Counted from the first letter of the stretch, positions 47,506-60,265 are shown. The stretch: DNA of 64,000 nt from Euleptes europaea (GCF_029931775.1 NW_026612051.1:186001-250000); one strand, 5' to 3'. Translations and numbers: made by a program. Notes: generated from the sequence alone by a model not told the origin.

Positions 47506-47982
47506 TATAAGGTAGGGAATTGCAAGAATGGCTTTTTATCTATTCCTGAAGCTTCTATGTAGAGAAGAACAAACTGCGTTCAGGTGGGTGAAGAAAAAAG
47601 TTTTCTGGCTTTGTGGACAATATATCTTCATTATCTTATTTGTTTGCTTTGCTAGTAGAGTGAAAAACTCCATTTAAAACAGCTTTAGCCAATCAGCACA
47701 AACTACTGTGTAATTGGATATCATCAATAACTAATACAAGGGAAGTCCAACATAAACAATAACAATTCCTTATCATGGAATTTTATGAGACATGTTACTA
47801 CATGTTACAACAATATATATAAGGAAAGCAACAGGTTCTGTTTATGCCCTCTCAGATTCCATGTACTATTTTAAAAGCTGGGCTTCTGAAAATATGCAAC
47901 TACAACCCCTAAGGATACCATTACTACCATTACACGCAAGTTACTTCTTCATGTATCTCAGATTAATTTTAGTGTCTACATT

Positions 47983-48200
47983 GAACACATGAACACAGGA
48001 AGCTGCCTTCCACTGAGTCATACTGCTGGTTTCTCAAGGTTAGTCTTCTCAACTCTGAATGGAAGCAGCTCTCCAGGTTCGCAAGTAGAGTCTTTCACAT
48101 TATCCAGTACCTGGTCCTCTTAACTGGAGATTCTGGGGACTGAACCCAGGACCTTCTACATGCAAAGAAGATGCTCTACTACTGAGTCACAGCCCCTCCC
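47983..48200 (-). mobile_element. tRNA-derived SINE, minus strand (shared)
   Basis: Same insertion as 17563-17772: AGGAAGCTGCCTTCCACTGA at the left, GATGCTCTACTACTGAGTCA at the right. Confidence 0.85.
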
Positions 48201-49358
48201 TGAATTTACTAAGCCTGAGGATGATGGGCAAAATGACATTTCAGAATGGGTGGGCTCTCTGTGAGTTACTGGAGAAGCTGCTTATACCTTACTAGCTTTG
48301 CTTTCTTTTATGGAGTCCAATTTTTCACAAACCCGAATACTCTCTTCTGACCTACATGTTCTACCTCAAGTAGGTTAGATCAAAAGATAACCATCTGCCT
48401 GTGGAAGATTTCTTCCACTCAAAGAAGAACTGTTTCACACCTTATTGTAAAGTCGTGCATGAAAGTAGTGAAACTAAATATAGGATGTTCATCTGCTTTC
48501 ATAAGAGCTCGCACAAGCAGAAATGCAAACACTTTTAATAAAATCTAGCTCTTACAGTGCTGCAGTTACTCTTGTTCCAGTGTCTGTGGAGCAGCAGTAC
48601 CAGATCTTTTCCTTCCACTCATCCTTCTTTAGTTCTAACAACTTATATTCACCTAGTGAAATTACAGCAGCCTGAAATTTCCAGAGTGAAGAAAATTGGC
48701 CAACAGGCTGAACAGAGAAGAAGGTTAACAACTAGAACTTTAAGTAGAAATCTACTCGAAGGAAATCCACCCATGAATATGGAGAGGTTTCTCTGCTGTT
48801 CAAACATCACTATACGTGAAATACCGCATCCAATTCCACTGCAGAATAGAACAGCATTAAAAGTTCTGAACTCCAAAAAACCCTTTATATATTCATATAT
48901 TGAACATCTCTCGAATGATGAAAGTATTTCTGCTGAATTTTTTACACAAAACATTTATATTGGACCAAACTAAATTGCAATAAATATACTAGATGTCTTC
49001 TTTTGTCACTAAAACACAGGGCTAGGTTTACATAAGGGCGTGGATGCTAAATAGCAGGCATTTCAAGCAGGATACTGCTTGAAATGCCACAAGCATGATA
49101 AAACCCTTCTCAAAACCTCCAGTAATACCACTATGACTTACTATGGCACTATGACCCTGGTGGTCACTTCCAACTCTATGATTCTATGATTCTATACTAG
49201 GATTACTAACAGATACATTGCAGATGTATAAGAATGGCAATGGGGGTACAGTTCAGACAGATGGGCATTTCCATTTAAATGAGTGCCAGTTGAAGGGCTA
49301 AGAAGGAATTTGGTGCCAGACCTTAGCCACCATCATTAAAGGGTGATAACAATATTGG

Positions 49359-49581
49359 GCCCTGACCTGGATGGCCCAGGCTAGCCTGATCTCGTCAGAT
49401 CTCAGAAACTAAGCAGGGTCAGCCCTAGTTAGTATTTGGATGGGAGACCACCAAGGAATACCAGGGTTGCTGTACAAAGGAAGGCACTGGCAAACCTCCT
49501 CTGTTAATCTCTTGCCATGAAAACCCCCAAAGGGGTCCCCATAAGTCCGCTGTGACTTGAAGGCACTTTACACACACACAC
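49359..49581 (+). mobile_element. 5S rRNA-derived SINE, copy-specific
   Basis: The head is 5S-like: CTGATCTCGTCAGATCTCAG, then AAACTAAGCAGGGTCAGCC, AGTATTTGGATGGGAGACCA and AGGAATACCAGGGTTGCTGT. The body has GGCACTGGCAAACCTCCTCT and ends in an ACAC tail. Flanked by 11 bp repeats AACAATATTGG at 49348-49358 and 49582-49592. X copies 1, 2 and 4 lack it. Confidence 0.93.
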
Positions 49582-51355
49582 AACAATATTGGATGTGATA
49601 GATCAATGGGCCTTTTTTTGGTGTGACAGCTCCTTATACACACACATTGATCCAGTGTTCTTTATCCTTTCCTATCCTACTTCAGGTTGAGGCCCAAAAG
49701 ATTGGGTGGATAGACCAAGACAAGGATGGTTGAACTGGCACACATGGTTTTGGTGCAGGACCAGGTAACAAGACCCAGGAAGAATTAGGTCTTTTCCTCT
49801 GTCCCTGCAGCCCCATACAGTTTGACATATAGATGTACTCCCCACCATTCATCAACTCTTCTCTCCAAGCTCTGGCGAGATCCTGTATATGCTCTGATAG
49901 CAAGCATCAAGACTGTTTGGGCTGGCTGGAGCGTCCTAGGCTGGATGCTCTAGGAGCATAAAATAGCACAAACACAGGAGCAAGATCTCATCAAAATAAA
50001 TAACTACATGGAAGATTGAAGTCATTTGTTTAAAAGTATACAGTTGGACAAGAACAATCCTCAGCTTTCATGGATAGCCATAATGGAGAATCTCACATTC
50101 CTGCCAGTATTGACACTCCACAGAAATTCATTCCAGGCTTTTGTTAGATGACATTATACATTGATCCAAATGTCTAGCACAGTAACTGTAATCCAATTTA
50201 AATATGTGTAATGGCAATTACTCACATTTGTCCCTTGTCCTTTTGTTATCTTCCCAACTGTCAATTTCAGACTATAAGCACCCTGAGGGCAGGGACTTGC
50301 CTATTCCTGCTTATGAAATTCTATAGAAATCCTGTACACTGATAGTGTTACAACCAATAGCAAAAATATTACGACTAGCATGCTACTACCATTCTGCAAA
50401 AGCAGCCTTGCAATGTTCCATCCCTGCCCAATAATATGATAGATAGTTTATTTGCGGCCCTTGGCCAGATAAAACAAGATACATGGACTAAAATGGTCTT
50501 GCGCCCAACAATATGGTTTGATGGAATTGACCCTTCAAATCTGAATGCCATGGATAAAGAAATACAGAACGTAAAGAGCTCACTGGAAGAGCCAGTAGCA
50601 TGAAAAGGAAGGGAGGGGCAAGGTGGCAAATTGGTGTCGCTCACTGCATACAAGCAGCAAGAAAGGAAGTGTTTTCCTTAAGATTATTAGTGTAATTAGG
50701 AAAGGAAGATCTCATGGCCCTCCTCTGAAGATGTGAGTTCTAGATGTATCTGGTGCATACAAGCCTTATCATAGCATGTAGACTGAGCGTGACCACTGAA
50801 AGACACCCCTTTAGTTCATCAAACTAGTGCCAGACTGCTAGTACTCCAACATTTCTTGTGTATAAAATAAAGGGGATATAGTATTTTACAACCTGGAAAC
50901 AAATGTATATTGTAATTCTTATGTATATTGTCTATCCACCCAATGTATATTGTAATTCTTATGAACATGAACACAAAAAGTATATCATCTAGAAATTTAG
51001 ATCCATTGAAATATGTGCTCAAAATGATCTTTTATGGCTTCATTTGAAATACATCAATATATATCCTGTCTTTCAGATTACTTCTGTTCGTTATTTTTAA
51101 TTAAAAAGCAGCTTCTAAGACACAAAATCACACAACAATGTGAGACATGTTAACAAGGATATACTAAAGAGCACAAAGGTAAAAATGGAGAGTGGTCTGT
51201 GTGTGTTTTCTAGTGTAAAACGACTAACAACCCCTATCTCCCCCCCATATCCACTGGTATCCAGATTGATAGACAGCAAAGTCAAAGAAATAAAGCAGTT
51301 GCATCAATATCATAACTAAAATAATGTACTGTGAAATAAAAATAGTAATATATAC

Positions 51356-53776
51356 CTTGTCAGTACTTTCCATCTCAGAATTTAAACTGTTATCTCCATG
51401 GCCAAGGATAGGAACACCTGATGTGTTGTTGCAAAGAATATTGTCTGTAATCTGAATATTGGGGGTCAGAAAAGTGAACTCATTTTTCCTGGATTCTGAG
51501 GACAGACATAGCTGGTAGGAATAAGGCAAAGTCCCATCTTCAAAATTTGGGGGGAAGATGGCACCAGCATTTGAATGGGGAATAGGAGCAAAGCACTCGA
51601 GAAATTTGGGATTCCCTGATTTTCGAAGCTTCATCAGAATGGCCAGAATCACCGTCAAGAGGAACAAGAATGACATCAAAGCCAAGGCCAGCACCAGGTA
51701 GAACTGCAGATCAGACTGATAGTCAGGGCTGCTGGACTGATTTTTCATTTCAGGAAGGGCCTCCTGGAAGTTCTCAGCAAACACAAGGTTCAGCGTCACA
51801 GTGGCTGAGAGAGACGGCTGCCCGTTATCCTTCACCAAAATGACCAGTTTCTGTTTTGTGGCATCTTTCTCCAAAAACACCCTTGATGTCCTGATCTCAC
51901 CAGTGTGAGAACCAACAGTGAAGAATCCTGGTTCAGTGGCTTGAATGACATGGTAGGAAAGCCAGGCGTTGTGTCCAGAATCAGCATCCACAGCCACCAC
52001 CTTAGTTACCAGATACCCTTCCTCAGCCGAACGTGGTACCATCTCAAACAAGGCCGAGCCCTTGGCTTCTTGTGAAGGGGACAGGATCCGGGGGCTGTTG
52101 TCATTAAGATCCAGAATGAACACCCTCACGGTGACATTGCTGCTAAGAGGGGGAGAACCACCATCTTGGGCCTTCACTTGAAGCTGGAACTCTTGGAACT
52201 GTTCATAGTCAAAGGACCTCTGGGCATACAGAGCTCCAGTCTCAGAGTTAATGGAGATATATGAAGAGATGGGGAGCTCTTTGATGTTGCTATGGAGAAT
52301 GGAATATGTGATTTGTGAGTTTTGGTCCATATCTGGGTCCAAGGCTTTCACACTGAATATAGAAGTTCCAGAAGGATTATTTTCTGACACATAGAAGGTA
52401 TAGGGCATTTTCTCAAAAGCAGGGGAATTGTCATTGATATCTGAAATAAATAGTGAGATGGTTTTCTCTGTGGAAAGTGGAGGTGTCCCTTGGTCAGTGG
52501 CTGTGATTGTAATGTTGTAGTCAGAATGTTTTTCTCGGTCTAAAGGACTGTCTGTCTGCAGTTTATAGTAATTATTAGAAGAGGGAATAATCTTGAAGGG
52601 TAAATGCTTTTGTAAATTGCATGAAACTTTTCCATTGTCCCCTGTATCCTTGTCTTTTACATTGATCAAGGCAATTAATGTTCCAGAAAGAGAATCTTCA
52701 GGGACTGGGCTAAACAGGGAAATGATAGTCACCTCTGGGGAGTTGTCATTCTCATCAAGAACCCTTATTTCAATGTTGCAGTGGTTCACCAGTCCTCCTC
52801 CATCTTTTGCAGCTACTCGCATACTATATTCTTTTGTTTCTTCAAAGTCCAATGGTCCTTTTAGAGTTACTGTGCCATTGACTGGATCCAAGCTGAATTT
52901 CTGCTGGGCATTCATTGGTATGTTCCTGAATTGGTACGTGATCTGGGCATTGGCACCTTCATCATCATCAGAGGCCACAATCTGGAGCACAAATGAACCA
53001 ACAGGAACATTTTCCCTCAAAGTTACCTTGTAAAGTTCTTGAGAGAAGATGGGGAAATTGTCATTAGTGTCAGTGACATTAATCTGTATCTGTGCAGTAC
53101 CAGTTTTTCTTGGTGCTCCGCCATCTATGGCGACAAGGGTCAACTGCAAATACTGTTCCCTTTCCCGATCTAATGGTTTCTGCAGTACTAAATCTGCAAA
53201 TTTTTCTCCATCCTTACTCTCTTTAACTTCTACAGTGAAGTACTGGTTGGGGTTGATCTGGTAATTCTGGAGAGAATTTGTACCAATGTCAGGATCTTCA
53301 GCTTTCTCAAGAAGAAACCTTGTGCCTGGTAAACTGGATTCAATGATTTCCAACTTCATATTTTCATTTGCAAAAAATGGTGCATTATCATTAATGTCTT
53401 CAATCACTACAGTTATATGGAAAATATTCAGGGGGTTTTCAACCACTGCCTCAAAATTAACAAGGCAAAGCGTAGTCGTGTCACAAATCCCTTCCTTGTC
53501 TATTCTGTCATTTACATAGAGTTTTCCATTCTTTGCACTGATAGTGAAATATTGCATACCATCCACAGACACAGCATGTAGATTGCGCTGCGCTAGTTCT
53601 CTAGCACTCAGACCCAAATCCTGGGCGAGATTCCCCACAAGAGAACCCTTTGGCATCTCTTCGGGTATGGAATACTGAATCTGCTCTGAGGCAGCCCAGC
53701 TGCAGAAAGACAACAAAGACAGAAGCAGTACTTGCCTTCCGAGTGCCCGGCCATTCCCTTTGTGCTCTCTGTCCAT
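51356..53776 (-). CDS. PCDHGB: Protocadherin gamma-B-like variable exon, type II
   Basis: An intact 807-codon exon. The ATG at 53776 ([15 protein letters not shown]) is chosen: the frame is open 20 codons further but begins at TTG, and that leader is out of frame in the sister at 27478. [20 protein letters not shown] opens EC1, with C-x5-C (CDTTTLC), DRIDKEGIC in place of the usual DRIDREGIC, and [11 protein letters not shown]2 ends [11 protein letters not shown]3 has [20 protein letters not shown] and ends [11 protein letters not shown]4 has [19 protein letters not shown]5 ends [11 protein letters not shown]6 has [20 protein letters not shown]. The tail is B-type ([33 protein letters not shown]). 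It ends GACAAG before GTATAT (GT at 51354-51355), phase 0; the frame stops at 51224. Confidence 0.96.
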
Positions 53777-54024
53777 CTGGATCCCAGAATAATTAGCTGT
53801 CTCTTTTTTTCTCCAATCAGATCCAATCCTCTCCAAGGTGCAGGAAATCTTAGGAAGAATAAACTGGCTTTCTTCTTAATGTGTACAAGCCACAAGACTT
53901 TTTTTCTTGGCTTAGAAATGCTGCTCTGCCTTTGTGTTGTAGTTCCCTGGTCTGCATAGCACTGATGAAGCAATATGAACTGTAGGAAACATCACAAGCT
54001 CTCCGTCCTTCATTTAGCTGTGAT

Positions 54025-54048
54025 ATTGGTCAACAGCGACACTCTGAG
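54025..54048 (-). promoter_or_regulatory. Protocadherin CSE (CGCT core)
   Basis: ATTGGT then CAACAGCGACACTCTGAG on the plus strand, 249 bp upstream of the ATG at 53776. Unlike the other type II elements it has ACACTCTGAG, as in type I. Confidence 0.9.
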
Positions 54049-54959
54049 GCTCACAAGAAGAACTGCATTGGATGCTTTTTCATTTGTTTTAAAACACAAA
54101 TCTGACCAGAAGTGGATTATATTTTGGTGGATGACAAATGAACACTGAAGGACTATATTCAGGAAGAAATATCCCCCTGTATTTGGTCCTGTGTGGAATA
54201 GCTGGGAATATGTTCCTTAAAATATATTTAACTTCTTTTTCTTTATCCAGCCCATTTTTATAGCTGCTACTGCTACTCCAATCAGGAAAAGTGTTGTTAC
54301 CTAAATAAAAGTCTTGGACGTCAAAGTGTGGAAATCTCTGCATTGCCATCCAGCCATCCAGTCATTTTGTTTGGCTGGAATTTGGGAAGTTATTATTTAT
54401 ATCTGTGATTTCCACTTTATTTCCAGAATGGTTTACTGTAGCTCTACCTGTATTCCCAAATGTAAACAATTGTTACTCAGCCACAGATCTCCTGTCTGTG
54501 TGGTGCATCAGTAGGCCTTTAATGTTACTAGAGAAATTTAGGAGCCCCACATGGGAAATAATGTGGTCTCCAAGTTTGGAAGCTTGAGTACACTTAGTGT
54601 GCCATCCGACCTGCTTTGCATTGCACTGCAATAGTGGAAATAGAACAACATGTTAACCAGAAGCACAGGTCTGCCACCAAAAATGGCAGCCATGTCAAAT
54701 TATTCCCACATCTGTAACCCACAATGCAACAAAGTCACCACACTTCATGTGTTTTCCACTCCACTGACTGCCATTGGAGTGGGAAAATGCTTTTTTTTGG
54801 GGGGGGGGAGGTATCTGATTGAATTTTTAAATAGAAAAGGCACTATCATTTCCTATGTCAATATGGGTTGGGTGCAGCTTAGACATATGCTCTACATTAC
54901 TTTTAAATTCCTCTTCAAATTTCAGTTCAAATCAGCCAGAACTCACTAGATTGACTTAA

Positions 54960-55205
54960 AGGGTGATGCCACATCTTGACGTTTCCTAGGCAGACTATGT
55001 TTACGGGGTGGTTTGTCATTGCCTTCCCTGGTAATCTACACTTTACCCCTTGCAAGCTGGGTGCTCATTTTACTGACCTTGGAAGGATGCAAGGCTGAGT
55101 CAACCTTGAGCCGGCTACCTGAAACTGACTTCCTTTGGGATCTAACTCAGGTTGAGCAGAGCTTTTGACTGTAGTACTGCAGTTTACCACTCTGCGCCCT
55201 TCATT
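54960..55205 (-). mobile_element. tRNA-derived SINE (second type), minus strand
   Basis: Read on the minus strand: AGAGTGGTAAACTGCAGTAC (A-box-like head), then CTGAGTTAGATCCCAAAGG (B-box-like), GCCGGCTCAAGGTTGACTCA and GGTCAGTAAAATGAGCACCC. I recognise this as a common sauropsid SINE type; family name not assigned. Confidence 0.7.
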
Positions 55206-55481
55206 TGTTATATAAGAAGCATCCGCAGCAGGGGCCACTGTTACAGTAAAAAGTAGGAATTCTACTGAATTTTACTGCCTTACTGTTCGGCCTCAAAATC
55301 ACCACTTTCTTTTCACTTTTTTATGTTAATCAAAGCTCCTGGGTAGGTGTCAGGTTTCTGCTATGGTGAGGGACCTCCTGGCAGCAGATTTTGACCCTCA
55401 CTGCCACTTGGTAGGGTGAGGTGGGGGTTAGACTGAAAACCACTGTTGGTGTGGCATTCTATGATTTGACAGAAACTCTAT

Positions 55482-56544
55482 GGCCCACTTTTCATGGAAG
55501 ATTTTGATGCTCTCTTGCCACGGAGCAAAAAAAAAAAAGCGATTTAAATTTATTTTTCATGGGTGCAATTTAAATTCATGTTTTCATATCCCCATCAATC
55601 CAGAAGTAGTTTTGGTTTTTCATGGGAACAAAGCAAGCAGTATTCTACAACGGTTTGGTCTGTCCACTTCTGAAAAGCTCATAGTTTATGCCCGCCCCCA
55701 ACTCCGCCCCAACTCCGCCCAGCGGATTACCCAGTGCAGTTCACCTCTGTGGACACAGCCCCAGCCAAAAAAAGCACCAGTCCCTCTGGTTTCCTTATAT
55801 ACCTTTTCTATTTACCATGCTTCCTGTTCCCCCCCCCGTACTTGGCCACACACCCCCTTTCCCAGACTTTGACAGATGGTCATCATTGTGCCCCCCCCCA
55901 TAGAGCTCCAGCCATCCATTGCCAGGAACTTCCACCCAGATAGAGAAGGGAGACCCAGAGCAGACTGGCTGCCCCTCTTCAGAAGGGTGACCGGAGTTTT
56001 GGCTTGGATATGCCGCTCTCAGGTTGCCCCCCCCAACACACACACACAGGATCACACCGGCAGGAGGGAGACCCAGAGCAGACTGGCTGCCCCTCTTCAG
56101 AAGGGTGACTGGAGTTTTGGCTTGGATTTGCCGCTCTCAGGATGCCCCCCCAAAACACACACACACACACACAGGATTGCACCGGCAGGAGGGAGACCCA
56201 GAGCAGACTGGCTGCCCCTCTTCAGAAGAGTGACGGGAGTTTTGGCTTGGATTTGCAGGAGGGAGATCTGTCCTGCCTTGGAGGGAGGCTGTCCCCCAGG
56301 CTTGAAACTCTCCCAGCCATGGGCGGGGACAACTGGTCCAAACCCAGGAACATTTTTCATGGAGCAAAAAAAAACAACAAAAAAAAACGCATAGCAACCA
56401 CAAAGAACGGACCAACACAGGTTTGAGAAGACGTGGAGTTGACATGGTTTTTCTGCTAAAACTCGAAGCATTCATGAAAAATCAAAAATTTGCAGCGGGG
56501 CAAAACAAAGGTGAAACCGTGCCAAACCTCCGTGAAAAATGACC
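55482..56544. mobile_element. ~1.06 kb MITE with internal tandem repeat
   Basis: Ends are GGCCCACTTTTCATGG and, inverted, GGTCATTTTTCACGG, flanked by TAT on both sides (55479-55481, 56545-56547). Y copies 1 and 2 read through the site (AACTCAGTGGTAGAGTTCTG). Inside, a 118-125 bp unit starting GAGACCCAGAGCAGACTGG repeats at 55950, 56068 and 56193, with CACACA runs between. A PIF/Harbinger-like origin is a guess from the ends and the 3 bp duplication. Frames here are repeat artefacts. Confidence 0.8.
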
Positions 56545-57379
56545 TATGTTAGAGTTCCAGGTTCGCCCCAGAACTGAGGTCATGCTGTCAACATGATGGT
56601 GCCCCCCCTATGCCCCCATGCCTAGTTTTCTGCCACCTGACAACTGTACCCTTGGGGCTTTATCTGTGTGTCATTTTCACTTTCCTTATAGCATTTTCCA
56701 CATTAAATTTACACTATTTTTAATTTTATGTTTGTATCAGTTGGATATAATATCAATGGCATAAAAATGTCAAATGCCTGCATTCTGACTGTGAACACCA
56801 AGAATGAAAATGGACAAGGTGAAAAGGATTAAAAAGATAGTATACAAAAGAAAAAGAGCATACCCACACATCCCTAAATGTTAATAAATAAATATATACT
56901 GGCCTGATTAACTGGATTGTTCTTATTGAGATTATTATTTAATTACTAAATAATTGTATTATTCAAGAAGGATATCACACAAGACAGACATGACCTACCT
57001 TGGGCATACTCTTTTTTCTTCACACCCAGTTTACTATTTTGTTTAATATCATTAAACAATCTTTCAATCTAGCCCCTTATAAGCTGCCAAAATTAAACCA
57101 TATAGCATCAACCACCCTTTCATTTTCACTCTTACCAGAAGCATCACAAGGCAAGATCAAAGTTCTGAATTCCATATTTTCTCCTAATTCAAGTGGCCCT
57201 ATGTTACATATACACACATACACCTCCCAAATATATTTTGAATTAGATTGAACAATCTTGAAATATTATTTTTGTAAACATTTTGTTCCTAAAACAACTC
57301 CAATTAAAAAGCAAAGCTCTGAGGAAACCTTAAGTATCTTTCAGTAAAGTTGAGACAATGATAACTGCCAAATTTAGTC

Positions 57380-57685
57380 AGGGTCACTAGCAGCCTATTC
57401 CTGAGCCTTGCGGCAGCTGGGGACAACATAGCCGAGGCACTGCCACGGCACTTACAAAGAGGTTCCCTGACCACCACTAGGTCTAAAAAAGCCTTTTTTA
57501 AAGGATAACAAAGAAAATGGGGCTTTCCCCCTGTAGAAAACAGCAATACTTTGCTGGAGGGGGGTTACTGGGCTGCAGGGGCTTTGGAATCTGACTACTA
57601 TTCCATGATAAAAAGGCACATACGCTGGCGGCGGGGTGATGCCGCCTCCAGTGAACTTTCCCACCTCAGGAATGCACTGTAGGAA
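57380..57685. repeat. ~300 bp MITE-like insertion, copy-specific
   Basis: Y copies 1 and 2 go from TAGTCAAGATCATTAAG straight into the AAGCTAAGCAATTAAAA-type sequence. Here about 300 bp intervene, with inverted ends CAGCCTATTCCTGAG (left) and CAGTGCATTCCTGAG (right, inverted). No coding capacity. Confidence 0.6.
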
Positions 57686-57814
57686 GCTAAGAAGTTAAAA
57701 TATATTAGCTGTCTGTAGGGAGAACTCCTTTACTTATGACAATACAAGTGGCCATTTCCAATCACAGTTGAAATGTCTACAGTGTAAATGAGGTACTGCT
57801 CAAAATAAACTTAC

Positions 57815-60265
57815 CGTAACAGATTTATCCATCTCACAATTAAGGCTATTTCCCTCATTGGCTGTCAAAAGTGCCTCAGATTGATTCTGAAAAGAAATGT
57901 TCTCTGCTGTTTGAACACTGGTTGTTGGAAAGGCATATTCCTGTATCCGGGATTCAGATGATAAGCAAAGCTGATAAGAATAAGGCAATGTCCCCTCTTC
58001 ATAGTTGGGTGGAAATATGATACCGTTGTTTGAATGGGGGATGGGACCAAAGCACTGTAGGAATTTTGGATTCCCTGATTTTCGAAGCTTCATCAGAATG
58101 GCCAGAATCACCGTCAAGAGGAACAAGAATGAGATCAAAGCCAAGGCCAGCACCAGGTAGAACTGCAGATCAGACTGATAATCAGGGCTGCTGGACTGGT
58201 TTTTCATTTCTGGAAGGGCCTCCTGGAAGTTCTCAGCAAACACCAGGTTCAGCGTCACAGTAGCAGATAGTGATGGGTGCCCATTATCCTTCACCAAGAC
58301 AATTAGTCTCTGCTTCACAGCATCTCTTTCCAAAAAAGTTCGGGATGTCCTGATCTCACCCGTATGGTGTCCAATTGTGAAGAGCCCTGGCTCAGTGGCC
58401 TGAAGCAGGTGGTAGGAGAGCCAGGCATTGTGTCCAGAGTCAGCATCCACTGCTACCACCTTGGTCACCAGATAGTCTGCCTCAGCTGAACGAGGTATCA
58501 TCTCAAACAAGGCTGAGCCTTCCATCCCTTTGGAAGGGTAGAGAATCTGAGGGCTGTTGTCATTCTGGTCCAGAATAAACACTTTCACCATGACACTGCT
58601 GCTGAGAGGAGGAGTCCCTCCATCTTGGGCCTCCACTTGAAGCTGGAACTCCCTGAATTGTTCATAGTCAAAGGAGCGCTGTGCATAAATAATTCCTGTC
58701 TCAGAATTAATGGAGACATAAGAGGAGAGAGGCAGGTCCTCAATGTTGCTCTTGAGGATAGAGTAAATGATTCGGGCATTGCGATCCAGATCCTGGTCAG
58801 AGGCTTTGACCCTGAAAATGGAGGCTCCAGAGGGGTTGTTTTCTGGCACATAGGCAGTATAGGATGGCTTTTCAAAGGCTGGGGGGTTATCGTTGATATC
58901 AGAGATCAGCACTGAAATGGTTTTGAGTGTAGAAAGAGGAGGATTGCCTTTGTCTGTGGCTGTGATTGTAATACTATACTCGGGAGTATTTTCCCTGTCA
59001 AGGGTACCATCTGTAAGCAACTTATAGTAGTTATTGGATGTTGAGACAATTTGAAATGGCAAATTACTTAGTACATGACAAACTATGTTTCCATTTTCTC
59101 CTGAATCTCTGTCCTTTACGTTGATAAGAGCTACCAGAGTCCCAGATGCAGAATCTTCACGTATTGGACTGGATGACGAGACAAGAACGATTTCAGGGGC
59201 ATTGTCATTCTCATCTAATATCGTTATTTCAACATTGCAGTGAGCCACTAACCCACCCCCATCCTTTGCTTCAACTGTTATGGTGTATTTATCTTTCCCC
59301 TCAAAATCCAGGTTTTCCATAACAGTAATTGTCCCATTTTGTGGACCTAGCAAAAACATTTTGCGAGCACTTTCAGCAATGTTGCTAAAACTATAGATTA
59401 ACTGGGCATTGGAACCTTCATCTCTGTCAGTGGCTTTCACTTGTACCACTGAAGATCCTTTGGAGGCATTTTCCGTCAAACTGACCTTGTACACTTCTCG
59501 TGCAAAAACAGGGGGGTTGTCATTGGCATCAATGACAGTAACCCATATTTTGGCTGTCCCTGTTCTGGCGGGCTTCCCTCCATCCACAGCCAGAAGGGTT
59601 AAATGGAAACTGCTTTCACTTTCCCGATCCAACTGTTTACTCAGTACCAATTCTGCATATTTATTCCCATCTTCTCTCTCTCTAGTTTCCAGTGTGAAAT
59701 ATTGATTGGGCATGAGCTGGTAATTCTGGAGAGAATTCATTCCAACATCTGGATCTTCAGCATGCCCGAGAACAAACTTGGCACCTGACAAAGTTGATTC
59801 ACTTGGTTCTAGCCTGATATCCTCATTTAAGAAATGTGGTGTGTTATCATTAATGTCCTTCACTGTTACAGTTACATGGAAAATATTCATGGGATTTTCA
59901 ACCATGACTTCAAAATTAATAAGGCAAAATATAGTTTCCCCACAGATTCCCTCTCTATCTATCCTATCATTTACATACAGTTTTCCATTTTCTGTACTGA
60001 TAGAGAAATATTGCTTTTTATCTAGAGAAAGGACATGCAGATTGCGGCTTGCTATTTCTCCAGGACTAAGTCCTAAATCTTTGGCTAGATTCCCTACAAT
60101 GGACCCTTTCTCCATTTCCTCAGGAATTGAATACTGAATCTGCTCTGAGGCAGCCTTGCAGAACAAAGACAATAATAAGAGGAACAATAACCTTACTGAT
60201 CCAGTGTTCTCTTTGTGTTTGCCATTCATCATTCTTGCTGAGTTTATTTTTTCTTCTTCTTGCAT
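57815..60265 (-). CDS. PCDHGB: Protocadherin gamma-B-like variable exon, type I
   Basis: An intact 817-codon exon starting MQEEEKINSARMMNGKHKEN; ATGs at codons 12 and 13 are alternatives. [20 protein letters not shown] opens EC1, with C-x5-C (CGETIFC) and DINDNTPHF; EC2 ends DANDNPPVF; EC3 has SNAQLIYSFSNIAESARKMF, the variant shared with the distant exon 13962-16415 and not with the two nearer type I exons, ending DENDNAPEI; EC4 has YSITITATDKG, so the asparagine of the NIT glycosylation site kept in its sisters is serine here; EC5 ends DQNDNSPQI; EC6 and helix as in the other type I exons. The tail (IPHSNNGIIFPPNYEEGTLP) matches the exons ending at 33684 and 47253. It ends GTTACG before GTAAGT (GT at 57813-57814), phase 0; the frame stops at 57800. 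It is the most upstream exon seen. Confidence 0.96.

Larger units (their letters stand above)
47506..51355. other. Block X, copy 3: duplicated noncoding DNA
   Basis: The shortest complete X block. It keeps the shared SINE (47983-48200), the landmark GCACAAGCAGAAATGCAAAC near 48512, and the empty site CTCTAGGA (49948-49955) of the hAT insertion. Its own insert is a 5S SINE (49359-49581). Near 50440-50510 is an extra piece (TAGTTTATTTGCGGCCCTTG) without a clear family. No genes. Confidence 0.7.
54049..57814. other. Block Y, copy 3: duplicated noncoding DNA, most diverged
   Basis: Matches Y copies 1 and 2 at both ends and at TTTCCTATGTCAATATGG near 54850, but about 1.3 kb of their middle is missing at about 54838. 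It has its own inserts: a tRNA-type SINE (54960-55205), a MITE with internal repeats (55482-56544) and a short MITE-like piece (57380-57685). A further copy-specific stretch at about 57000-57260 is of unknown origin. No genes. Confidence 0.65.

Noticed and set aside
49359-49480. A 5S rRNA gene
   Set aside because: The 5S-like head has many changes and runs into a SINE body flanked by target duplications.
53777-53836. A 20-codon N-terminal extension of the exon starting at 53776
   Set aside because: It begins at TTG, not ATG, and the sister leader at 27478 is out of frame, so the conserved ATG (MDREHKG) is preferred.
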